Source of the DNA: an uncultured Blautia sp.
Lineage (GTDB): Bacteria > Bacillota > Clostridia > Lachnospirales > Lachnospiraceae
Reading direction: 5' to 3'
DNA length: 43,850 bases
Assembly: GCA_900551715.1 (NCBI GenBank)
Contig: URXG01000014.1
Location: 1-43,850 of the forward strand
Under the pieces are notes generated by a model, which saw nothing but the letters and a program-made list of their open reading frames with translations, was not told the origin of the DNA and searched no databases. Below, piece by piece: positions 1 through 7,111 of this stretch; position 1 is the stretch's first letter; the number at the start of each line of letters is the position of its first letter. Made by a program: the position numbers and the translations under genes.

Positions 1-24
1 GTTTACTGTCAGTTCACTGCCACT

Positions 25-297
25 TTACTTCCACTTTTCTTCCAGTTTATTTCCTATCTCTTTCGCATTTTGTGGAACACTAAACAGCAAAGGCAATGGT
101 GTCCCAGAAGCGATGCTTGCTACTACAGGTGCTGCTGAAGATACAACTTTGGTTCCTAATTTTAAAAAGTCAATCTTTTTCAGTAAAGCTCTAAATTTCT
201 TTTTAGTCTCTTCTGCTGGTATTCGCTCTTCCAGCTCACGTAAAAGAGCTTCCATAATTGCAGACTTTTCTATATATGTTCTCCATGTCGTCTGCAA
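25..297 (-). CDS. Hypothetical protein at the leader-distal end of the CRISPR array
   Basis: This is a 90-residue open frame that opens with TTG three codons after an in-frame TGA lying inside the last CRISPR repeat. An internal ATG at 255-253 would give 76 residues. Neither start has a convincing Shine-Dalgarno site. The N-terminal half is charged and probably helical; the second half has an Ala/Val/Ser-rich hydrophobic stretch and ends in charged residues. I do not recognise a family. Because the array abuts its 5' end, it may be the surviving C-terminal part of a longer gene. It could also be non-coding. Confidence 0.35.
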   Translation of the reverse strand: MQTTWRTYIEKSAIMEALLRELEERIPAEETKKKFRALLKKIDFLKLGTKVVSSAAPVVASIASGTPLPLLFSVPQNAKEIGNKLEEKWK

Positions 298-301
298 AAA
301 G

Positions 302-1395
302 ATTTCAACTCACAGCCCCACAAGGGGGGCTGACATGTCCAGAGTTCCTTTTGATCCATGCGACTGCATATTTCAACTCACAACCCCACAAGGGGGCTGA
401 CGTCGTGTACTTCTTCCTTGCTGTCCAGGCGGCAGATATTTCAACTCACAGCCCCACAAGAGGGCTGACGAAGGCAGTCTATAATCAAAAGAAATGCCGC
501 GAAACATTTCAACTCACAGCCCCGCAAGGGGGCTGACAGTTATTGAGGGCAATATCAGAATATAATAGATTATTTCAACTCACAGCCCCGCAAGGGGGCT
601 GACCACACCAGAGGAAAGCTACAATGCAGTAACCGATATTTCAACTCACAGCCCCGCAAGGGGGCTGACCCCACGCTGTACTTTATCACCTTTTTGAGGA
701 ATATTTCAACTCACAGCCCCGCAAGGGGGCTGACATATCTGTGCGAATGTGTTTACGTCCATAGGTTATTTCAACTCACAGCCCCGCAAGGGGGCTGACC
801 CTCTGGTGTGCCTTGTCTGTGTTTGCAGACATATTTCAACTCACAGCCCCGCAAGGGGGCTGACGCTGGCATCCATATCTTTCAAATATTCAGAAAATAT
901 TTCAACTCACAGCCCCGCAAGGGGGCTGACTGCAGACAGGTCGAATGTATGTTCGTTTCTAGAACATTTCAACTCACAGCCCCGCAAGGGGGCTGACGAT
1001 TCAAAGCAGGCGATCTGGAAGGTGCTCAGGCAATTTCAACTCACAGCCCCACAAGGGGGCTGACGGGGTTGTACCTACGGTTGGGGAATGGTTTTATATT
1101 TCAACTCACAGCCCCACAAGGGGGCTGACGGAGTATTTTCTTAAGTGGAAACTGGCACAGGATATTTCAACTCACAGCCCCACAAGGGGGCTGACGGACT
1201 TGTACAGTGGACTCCCGGTACAGACTTAACATTTCAACTCACAGCCCCACAAGGGGGCTGACGGCGTGGGTGTTTCTTCTTTCCCAGGCCGGTCGTATTT
1301 CAACTCACAGCCCCACAAGGGGGCTGACTGGAATGCTATTTGCGTAATTGCAACAGCTGCCACATTTCAACTCACAGCCCCACAAGGGGGCTGAC
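302..1395 (-). CRISPR. Type I-C CRISPR array, 17 repeats and 16 spacers
   Basis: Seventeen copies of a 32-nt repeat are separated by 16 spacers of 33-36 nt. Read on the minus strand, the repeat starts with GTCAGCCCC, has a loop of CTTGT or CTTGC, closes with GGGGCTG and ends with GTGAGTTGAAAT. The stem CAGCCCC/GGGGCTG has 7 bp. Repeat starts on the plus strand are 302, 370, 438, 506, 572, 638, 703, 768, 833, 899, 966, 1033, 1098, 1164, 1231, 1297 and 1364. The GTC start and GAAAT end are typical of I-C repeats, so transcription runs leftward from the cas2 side. The three leftmost repeats each carry a private mutation: an extra G at 302-334, G to A at 370-401, and G to A at 438-469. That marks the left as the old, leader-distal end. 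Loop type changes in blocks (see findings). Confidence 0.97.
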
Positions 1396-1558
1396 AGCAA
1401 TTTTAAACAAGAAAATTTATCTAAAATTGTTTAATTTATATACTTTGTACATATTTTTTCTTGATGTATTTTTTCTAATTTATTTTTTTCACCTTCTTTG
1501 TTATAATCCCTAAAAATTCCAGGTGCGAATGATCCAACAATTTTCTGTGTACTTACCT
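1396..1558 (-). promoter_or_regulatory. CRISPR leader
   Basis: This AT-rich, non-coding stretch lies between cas2 and the first (newest) repeat, where a type I-C leader belongs. A weak minus-strand promoter can be proposed: TCAAGA at 1464-1459 and TATATA at 1442-1437, spaced 16 bp, about 40 bp upstream of the array. The remainder is poly-A/T tracts. New spacers would be inserted at 1395/1396. Confidence 0.75.
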
Positions 1559-1565
1559 TTCGCAC
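1523..1565 (-). promoter_or_regulatory. Inverted repeat overlapping the cas2 stop codon
   Basis: On the minus strand GTGCGAA (1565-1559) and TTCGCAC (1529-1523) form a perfect 7-bp inverted repeat with a 29-nt gap. The first G is the third base of the cas2 TAG stop. A GTGCGAA/TTCGCAC pair just after cas2 is, from memory, a recurrent feature of type I-C leaders, but its role here is not shown. It may be an adaptation-protein or host-factor site, or a weak hairpin ending the cas mRNA. Confidence 0.6.
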
Positions 1566-1855
1566 TATAAAATTAAAGTATCTGTAACGTCAAATCCTGG
1601 CTTTACACCAATATGCTCTACCTTATTTTTATATCTATCACCCAAATAATAGAATCGCAAGCTATCCGTATTCTTGTCTATGATGTTTTCCAGAATATTT
1701 TTAACCTGCCTGCATTTTGTTGTATCCATCTGACACTCAAACACGGAATTTTGTACCCGCTGACCATAATTGGTACATTCTTTTGCTACCTTTCGCAGAC
1801 GTTTTCTTCCTGCCGCAGTCTGAGTATTAACATCATATGTAATCAAAACCAGCAT
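1565..1855 (-). CDS. cas2: CRISPR-associated endonuclease Cas2 (type I-C)
   Basis: Cas2 is the dimeric core of the Cas1-Cas2 integrase that inserts new spacers at the leader end of the array. The 96-residue protein has the usual family length and opens with the ferredoxin-fold first strand LITYDVNT, with the conserved Asp at position 8. The middle (GQRVQNSVFEC) and the RFYYLG segment are family hallmarks. It lies 11 bp after cas1 in the same operon and is the last cas gene before the leader. Its TAG stop is built into the leader inverted repeat, a close packing seen in I-C loci. Nothing suggests it is inactive. Confidence 0.96.
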   Translation of the reverse strand: MLVLITYDVNTQTAAGRKRLRKVAKECTNYGQRVQNSVFECQMDTTKCRQVKNILENIIDKNTDSLRFYYLGDRYKNKVEHIGVKPGFDVTDTLIL

Positions 1856-1866
1856 CTACATTTCAC

Positions 1867-2898
1867 CTACTTCCAGAAAAACGGGGGATATTCATCCAAA
1901 TCCCCTCTTAAATATCTTGCCAGTAACATACTCTGCATGTATGGTACCATTCCCCATTCTATTTTTTCATCCAGAAATGGGTGCTTTATGGTTTCCTGTT
2001 TTCTTGACTGCCAGGAAGAAAGAAAAATTTTTCTTCCTTCATCCGTCATAATAACTGCGCCATTTTCTTTTTTAATAAAATACTTTTCTTTCACAATTTT
2101 TTTATTAATCAACGTCAAAACAAAACGATCTACCATAACACTGCGAAATTCTTCCATAATATCTAAGGCTAACGACATACGTCCAGGTCGGTCTGTATGA
2201 AAAAATCCCACATAAGGGTCCAAACCTACCGCTTCCAGTGCCGCACCGCACATTCCTGCCAGCAATGAATAGCCAAAAGAAAGCATTGCATTCACATTAT
2301 CCAGTGGTGGTCTCTTATTTCTTCCATGAAAATAAAAATCTTCCTTCTGCTGCAAGATCATTTCATCAAATGCTGAAAAATACACAGAAGCAGCCTCACC
2401 TTCCCAACCAAGCAATTCCTCTGCACTTTCACATTTTCTTATTTTTTCCAAACTCTGTGCAAGAAACAAAGACTTTCTCTTTATCATTTCCGTATCCAGT
2501 CGCATGGCATAGTCTCTTATTGCTCTTTCCAGAATCCATCTCGAGTTGTATACTTTTCCAAGAATAAAATTCCTAGCAATCTGTACACTTGCTTCTCTAT
2601 CATCACTGATCCGATATTGCTGTTTTCTTAATGTGACATTTCCTTTTACTTCTCCTGTAACTCTCGCAAGAAATCTTCCATTGCCTGACATGAACGATAA
2701 ATCTATATTTCTCTGTGCACATGCACCCATAAGCGCAGGGCTTGCTCCAGTATACCCAAATGTAATAATCGCCTGTAGATTATGTAAGGGAATCCTCCCG
2801 ATTTCTTTCTGTTCTTCCAACACAACAACATTCTCTCCGTCTAATGACAGATACCTGTTCCCAGACGTTACGTACAATGTGTTTAAAAGTCTTTTCAT
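1867..2898 (-). CDS. cas1: CRISPR-associated endonuclease Cas1 (type I-C)
   Basis: Cas1 is the metal-dependent integrase that joins prespacers to the leader-repeat junction. The protein has 343 residues, normal for I-C. The N-terminal beta domain (about 1-90) is followed by the helical catalytic domain. The active-site residues are all visible: Glu166 in the WEGEAA motif, His234 in FFHTDRPGR, and Asp246 with Glu249 in LALDIMEEFR. The start codon overlaps the end of cas4 by 4 bp (ATGA), so the two are probably translationally coupled. With Cas2 and Cas4 it forms a complete adaptation module. Confidence 0.97.
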   Translation of the reverse strand: MKRLLNTLYVTSGNRYLSLDGENVVVLEEQKEIGRIPLHNLQAIITFGYTGASPALMGACAQRNIDLSFMSGNGRFLARVTGEVKGNVTLRKQQYRISDDREASVQIARNFILGKVYNSRWILERAIRDYAMRLDTEMIKRKSLFLAQSLEKIRKCESAEELLGWEGEAASVYFSAFDEMILQQKEDFYFHGRNKRPPLDNVNAMLSFGYSLLAGMCGAALEAVGLDPYVGFFHTDRPGRMSLALDIMEEFRSVMVDRFVLTLINKKIVKEKYFIKKENGAVIMTDEGRKIFLSSWQSRKQETIKHPFLDEKIEWGMVPYMQSMLLARYLRGDLDEYPPFFWK

Positions 2899-3560
2899 TC
2901 TCTTCCCTCTTCTGCAATGATCTTTTCAATGTATCCGGAAACTGATTTTTTCTTATTCAGAACTGGAAGACAGATGTCCTTCAGAGAACAAGCATTACAT
3001 TTCTTACTTGTTTTTACCTTTGGAGTATATCGTTGTTCATAATACTTATGCATCTCACTGAACATTTTTCTGACTTTATCTTTCATCTCATCTGTAAATT
3101 CTACCTTTGTACGATGCTTTGTCTCTCCGTAATAAATATACCCAAAAGGTATATCGCAGCATAACATCTCTTCCAGACACATTGCCTGCGCTGCTACCTG
3201 AAGTACATCCGAATCATCTGTCTTGGGCTTACCTCTTTTGTATTCTACTGGAACAACCTTATAAAGTCCATCTTTGCCGGACAAATGAATTCCATCTTTT
3301 ACCCTGTAGAATTCTACTACATCGCATTCGCCGCTCACTCCCATTTCCCGGGAGTGAATTGGCATTGCTCTCACAATAAGCAAGTCTCCTCTTTTTTCTT
3401 TAATCCCTGCATCATGAGCATTTTCATGGAGAATTCTTCCTTCTACTGTTCTGACATTTTCCTGCCACTGCATTTCAATATAAGCCAAGGCCCATTGCCT
3501 TCTGCAGAATTCGAAATGCTGGATTCCTGATAACTGAAGAAAATCCTCTTCATTATACAA
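2895..3560 (-). CDS. cas4: CRISPR-associated exonuclease Cas4 (RecB-type, iron-sulfur)
   Basis: Cas4 trims prespacers and helps choose those with a correct PAM, acting with Cas1-Cas2. I place the start at a TTG (3560-3558), because GGAGG lies 9 nt upstream (3574-3570) and the product then begins YNEEDFLQLSGIQHF, as I-C Cas4 proteins do. An ATG at 3590 would add 10 residues but has no ribosome binding site. The protein shows the first cluster cysteine (FCRRQW), RecB-family nuclease motifs GECDVVEF and VPVEYKRG followed by a QVAAQAMCLEE helix, and the C-terminal CNACSLKDIC cysteines for the Fe-S cluster. It overlaps the cas7 stop by 8 bp and cas1 by 4 bp. Confidence 0.94.
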   Translation of the reverse strand: MYNEEDFLQLSGIQHFEFCRRQWALAYIEMQWQENVRTVEGRILHENAHDAGIKEKRGDLLIVRAMPIHSREMGVSGECDVVEFYRVKDGIHLSGKDGLYKVVPVEYKRGKPKTDDSDVLQVAAQAMCLEEMLCCDIPFGYIYYGETKHRTKVEFTDEMKDKVRKMFSEMHKYYEQRYTPKVKTSKKCNACSLKDICLPVLNKKKSVSGYIEKIIAEEGRE

Positions 3561-4410
3561 AACTAAATTCCTCCGGTTCTTTACAACCATCTACATGCCA
3601 TTTAATCTCATAATCTTCGAATTTTCTAGGATGTTGCTTTTGGGGCTCACAATGAAAGCCTCTCTGAATCCTGCCACTGGATATTGACGGTGTTTTTTCA
3701 TCATGCTGCCACCAGTACATCTTGCAGACTTCCATACTTCCCTCCGGTCTGGCTGAAGACGCATCATTTTCAAATAAAGTTTTTAGTGCCTCTTTTAACA
3801 CCTCTGCATCTTCCTGACTGAATCCCGTTTTTTCTGCAAGCTGAACATTCACACTTCCCATAACTTTGTATACTGCAAAACCAACTCTGTGCTTTGTTCC
3901 CATCGTATCTGATGCTTTACTTTCTTTTCCTGCTTCACTGTTTACACTCTTTGTAATCTGCATACTGATAATATCTATTGGAGACAGACTTACTGCCTGA
4001 TGAATAGAAACTGGTCCTCTCACTCCAAAAGATACAGGAATTCCCTTAAATGCAAAAACCTGTCCAAATGCCCTTACATCTATCCATTCTTTGCAGGCAA
4101 TTGCTGCACATACATCACGATTAGCGTTTTTCTTATTTCCCATCTGTGCCTTCAGTTCTTCACAACTATCTGCACGATCTTTTAAACTTGTATAAGCATC
4201 ATCCGTACGGTCATCAGACTGTACAAAAATTTTCTGTCCCAGATCCTGAAGCCGATTTCTTATTTTTCTTTTAATGCATACATCAGATATTTCTCCTAAA
4301 CCATCCATATTAATCCTTGGCCTGTTGCCATTTAAAGGATCCCCATTTGGATTTGCATTAGTGGCACTAATAAATAATGTAAAATCAATTTTTCCTTTTA
4401 ATTCGCTCAT
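3553..4410 (-). CDS. cas7c: Cascade backbone subunit Cas7 (Csd2, type I-C)
   Basis: Cas7 coats the crRNA spacer and forms the helical backbone of Cascade; each subunit covers six nucleotides, flipping out every sixth one. The 285-residue protein starts with the RAMP signature of this family (LFISATNANPNGDPLNGNRP) and contains FGVRGPVS and DTMGTKHRVGFAVY, typical of Csd2. Its length is normal. It starts 3 bp after the cas8c stop and ends inside the start region of cas4, so the operon is tightly packed. The six-nucleotide periodicity matters for reading the pseudo-spacer upstream of cas3. Confidence 0.96.
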   Translation of the reverse strand: MSELKGKIDFTLFISATNANPNGDPLNGNRPRINMDGLGEISDVCIKRKIRNRLQDLGQKIFVQSDDRTDDAYTSLKDRADSCEELKAQMGNKKNANRDVCAAIACKEWIDVRAFGQVFAFKGIPVSFGVRGPVSIHQAVSLSPIDIISMQITKSVNSEAGKESKASDTMGTKHRVGFAVYKVMGSVNVQLAEKTGFSQEDAEVLKEALKTLFENDASSARPEGSMEVCKMYWWQHDEKTPSISSGRIQRGFHCEPQKQHPRKFEDYEIKWHVDGCKEPEEFSFV

Positions 4411-4413
4411 CGT

Positions 4414-4800
4414 TTATTCCTCCTCTTCTCCATCTTTAACTGTTTCTTTTTTTGCTTTCAAATCATAAGACTGGCTGTGAAATCCTAAAAGATATAAACC
4501 TTCCAATCGGCTGTTATCACTGAAACTGTCTACTTCAAACAGATTATAAATATCGTTCAAAAGATTTTCATAATAACGTCTTTCTGCGATTCCCAGTTTG
4601 CTCATGTAGGGCTGAATATTTTCTTCTATCACTTTCCATGTTTCATAGGGTCTCTGTGAAAAAGTACTCATATATCTTTTGGCATTTGTAACTCTTGCTT
4701 TATCACCTTCATCATATGTCCGATACTCAATCCGATCTGCTACTGCCAGTAATCTGCCATATAAATAGTTTCTGTTTTTTTCAGTCTCATTTAATGCCAC
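4414..4800 (-). CDS. cas11c: Small Cascade subunit Cas11c, translated from inside cas8c
   Basis: Inside cas8c, in the same frame, a perfect AGGAGG (4814-4809) stands 8 nt before a GTG codon (4800-4798, codon 522 of cas8c). Translation from there gives a 128-residue, helix-rich product that begins MALNETEKNRNYLYGR and ends with the Cas8c C-terminus. It is known for type I-C that the small subunit Cas11c, about 120-130 residues, is made by internal initiation within cas8c and bridges the Cascade belly. Position, length and ribosome site all match. There is no separate cas11 gene in the locus, which supports the need for this product. Direct proof would need protein data. Confidence 0.75.
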   Translation of the reverse strand: MALNETEKNRNYLYGRLLAVADRIEYRTYDEGDKARVTNAKRYMSTFSQRPYETWKVIEENIQPYMSKLGIAERRYYENLLNDIYNLFEVDSFSDNSRLEGLYLLGFHSQSYDLKAKKETVKDGEEEE

Positions 4801-6363
4801 GTTCCATTCCTCCTGTTCATTACGCTCTTTTTTTTGTTTTTTTACCAGAGAACATGCCAGTGTCAGTACCCTTTCCCAGTTTTTTCTGTCTTTGTACATC
4901 AAAGGATTGGAGGCTTTTTGTACTGCACGTTCTACATAATCATATGGAATTCTATGCCCGTTCCAAATGCAGGGAAGAAGTCTTTTTGCAACTTCTGCAT
5001 AGAGTCTCTTTCCATTGGCATCTACTATGGAAAGTCCCCCTTTACTCTCTATGCCGAATAAAATATCTGCCACATCCTTAACACCAATCATTCCTGAAAA
5101 CTGTATTCTTTTTCCTTCTTTCCATTTTTCATGAATCCAGTTACAACTTTCGTGCCATTTCTTTATATTTTCCAGATACCGGGCTGAGTCCAAAGTTTTT
5201 TCTTCGACCATTGCCAGTCTTCCTGGCGTAGCAGCATCAAAACCAAGCAAAATCATAGAGGATGTATTATCTACTTTTTTCCCATATCCTCTCAATGCTT
5301 TGTAAAAATTTTCTGCAGTGATGGGATTACCATCTGATATTGTATCTGTCGTAGACCAGTTATCTTCCCAGTCATCCCAATCATCTTCGTCCTGCTCTGC
5401 CACATACTTAGCAGATATCGCCTCCGTATCTATGTCCCATTTGGGCATATTTAACGAAGCAGATTCCCAAGCTATAAAAACTAGTGTATCAAAAAATGTT
5501 CCCTGTTTACGAATAAGCCATTTCAAAGTATTATGAATCTTCTGGGATGTCTCATTGCCTACTGCAAATGCTTCTTCTTTGCTTACAAAACGTCCCCTGT
5601 AGGTAAAATTCTGACTGTCATTTGCAGAAATTAGTTTTGCTCCGTCACCTTCATTACGAATTTTTTTTGAATGTAAATAGGTAATAGCTTCTGTATTACC
5701 TGTCAGATAACACAAACCTTTTTCCTTTTCCTGCGAACGCACATATTCAATATAACAATCCTGCAAGGATCGGTCCTTCCAACACTCATCCGGATTTTCC
5801 TGATAAATATTACTGTCTGATGATCGGATAATAAATCGTACAAAAACCTTCGTCTGTATAATTCCCTGAATATTCTCCTTGTCATCAATCTGGTTATTTT
5901 CATTTAACTTTATAAGTTTCTGATCCACCAGATCTTTTACCAGAGTTCCTTTTTTTAAATAAGAATAAACAGCCCATACTTTTTTGTGACAAAATTCTGA
6001 TTCAACCCACTTTTCAAGCTGAGACATATACAAGTCATAACACACACCATCATCTTTATAATAATTCGGATAATCACCTGCAAGATATCTCAGATTGTCA
6101 CATAAGGGATGTGGCTCTTTACCTGCTGTACGACTGCCTGACTTCTCTGTCACCGGTATAATTGTGAATTTATCATCAGGATCTACCAGTTCTGCATTCA
6201 GAAAATTTCCATTTTGATCAACAGTTACTGTTATCTGTGCCGTTACAGTAGTATGAAAGGGAGGAAGAAGTACATAAGGTGTATCTCGTTTATATTCAAT
6301 GATACCTATTTTATCACTGTTTTTTTCATATATATCAATAAGTTGATCTGTTACCCAACTCAC
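4414..6363 (-). CDS. cas8c: Cascade large subunit Cas8c (Csd1)
   Basis: Cas8c is the large subunit that reads the PAM and opens target DNA in type I-C Cascade. The protein has 649 residues and starts MSWVTDQLIDIYEKN, the usual Csd1 opening. It carries typical Csd1 segments such as CYLTGNTEAI and the following lysine-rich HSKKIRNEGDGAKLISAND, then FVSKEEAFAVG and LVFIAWES. The C-terminal quarter is helical and is probably also made as a separate protein (Cas11c) from an internal start. An acidic run, DEDDWDDWEDNW, lies near residue 325. The start codon overlaps cas5c by 4 bp. Confidence 0.95.
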   Translation of the reverse strand: MSWVTDQLIDIYEKNSDKIGIIEYKRDTPYVLLPPFHTTVTAQITVTVDQNGNFLNAELVDPDDKFTIIPVTEKSGSRTAGKEPHPLCDNLRYLAGDYPNYYKDDGVCYDLYMSQLEKWVESEFCHKKVWAVYSYLKKGTLVKDLVDQKLIKLNENNQIDDKENIQGIIQTKVFVRFIIRSSDSNIYQENPDECWKDRSLQDCYIEYVRSQEKEKGLCYLTGNTEAITYLHSKKIRNEGDGAKLISANDSQNFTYRGRFVSKEEAFAVGNETSQKIHNTLKWLIRKQGTFFDTLVFIAWESASLNMPKWDIDTEAISAKYVAEQDEDDWDDWEDNWSTTDTISDGNPITAENFYKALRGYGKKVDNTSSMILLGFDAATPGRLAMVEEKTLDSARYLENIKKWHESCNWIHEKWKEGKRIQFSGMIGVKDVADILFGIESKGGLSIVDANGKRLYAEVAKRLLPCIWNGHRIPYDYVERAVQKASNPLMYKDRKNWERVLTLACSLVKKQKKERNEQEEWNVALNETEKNRNYLYGRLLAVADRIEYRTYDEGDKARVTNAKRYMSTFSQRPYETWKVIEENIQPYMSKLGIAERRYYENLLNDIYNLFEVDSFSDNSRLEGLYLLGFHSQSYDLKAKKETVKDGEEEE

Positions 6364-7097
6364 TCTCCTACCTCCTCACTGGTAAATTCTTTCAATCCTG
6401 TAAAATTGCATGTTCCAAAAATTTTCGGTTTCATATCTCTGATATATCTCTTTTGAATGCACTCTTCTGGTCGAATGAATTCTATAATTCCTCCTTTTTT
6501 CATAACAGGCTTCCAGAAACGAACTGTCATTTTTTCTTTATCTTCTTCCAGAATTGCCTCATCTGCATAAGTAATTCCGTGGTACATAAAACCATAATCT
6601 ACTTCTCCAATCATTCCATCATAATAACTTTCTCCCTCGCCAAACACACAGGGTTCTACAAAAGCCTGGCACTCTCTTGTTCCAAGAAAAATGTCTCTTC
6701 TTCCTCCTCTCTGTACCATTCTTCTGGCAATATTATGATGTTTATTCTCATTTCTGTCCTGTTCCAGTTCCAGATGATTATAATTCATTTCAAAATGTGC
6801 TCTTACCTGATATCGCACATCTTTCAGATAAGTATAATATGCAAGTTCATTACCGCCATTATACGCAATAGGGCGAATCCCTTTTGTTTCTGTCTGAACA
6901 GGGTTCATAATTCTTACCGCATCTATGATCCAGATTATAGTAGGCTTCCAGTATATGCTTTCCGTAATTCCCTTTAGTGCTTCATAAGTTGGAATATGAT
7001 AACTTGTTTTTTCACCTCCTGCCCGCATAACCGGATCTGAAAAAAGTGCATATGCACCATACACCTCATACTCTATTGTATTTCTATATTTTTTCAC
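6360..7097 (-). CDS. cas5c: Cas5c (Cas5d) crRNA-processing endoribonuclease
   Basis: In type I-C, Cas5 replaces Cas6: it cuts the repeat RNA at the base of the hairpin, leaving an 11-nt 5' handle, and stays bound in Cascade. The conserved segments are YALFSDP, PTYEALKGI, GGNELAYYTYLKDV, NENKHHNIARRM and GGRRDIFLGTREC. With the start used here, the catalytic Tyr-Lys-His triad corresponds to Tyr38, Lys119 and His120. I chose the GTG at 7097-7095 because GGAGGTGAT (7110-7102) is well placed and the protein then starts as family members do. An ATG at 7112, which overlaps the cas3 stop, also has a GGAG and would add five residues. Besides the array, it would be expected to bind the repeat-like hairpin at 9776-9806. 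Confidence 0.94.
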   Translation of the reverse strand: MKKYRNTIEYEVYGAYALFSDPVMRAGGEKTSYHIPTYEALKGITESIYWKPTIIWIIDAVRIMNPVQTETKGIRPIAYNGGNELAYYTYLKDVRYQVRAHFEMNYNHLELEQDRNENKHHNIARRMVQRGGRRDIFLGTRECQAFVEPCVFGEGESYYDGMIGEVDYGFMYHGITYADEAILEEDKEKMTVRFWKPVMKKGGIIEFIRPEECIQKRYIRDMKPKIFGTCNFTGLKEFTSEEVGE

Positions 7098-7111
7098 AAA
7101 TATCACCTCCA

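Noticed and set aside
113..1063. Open frames across the CRISPR array (113-400, 258-536, 749-1063, 808-996)
   Set aside because: They translate the repeat itself over and over (FNSQPHKGAD-like units) and have no ribosome site; they are artefacts of a 32-nt repeat.
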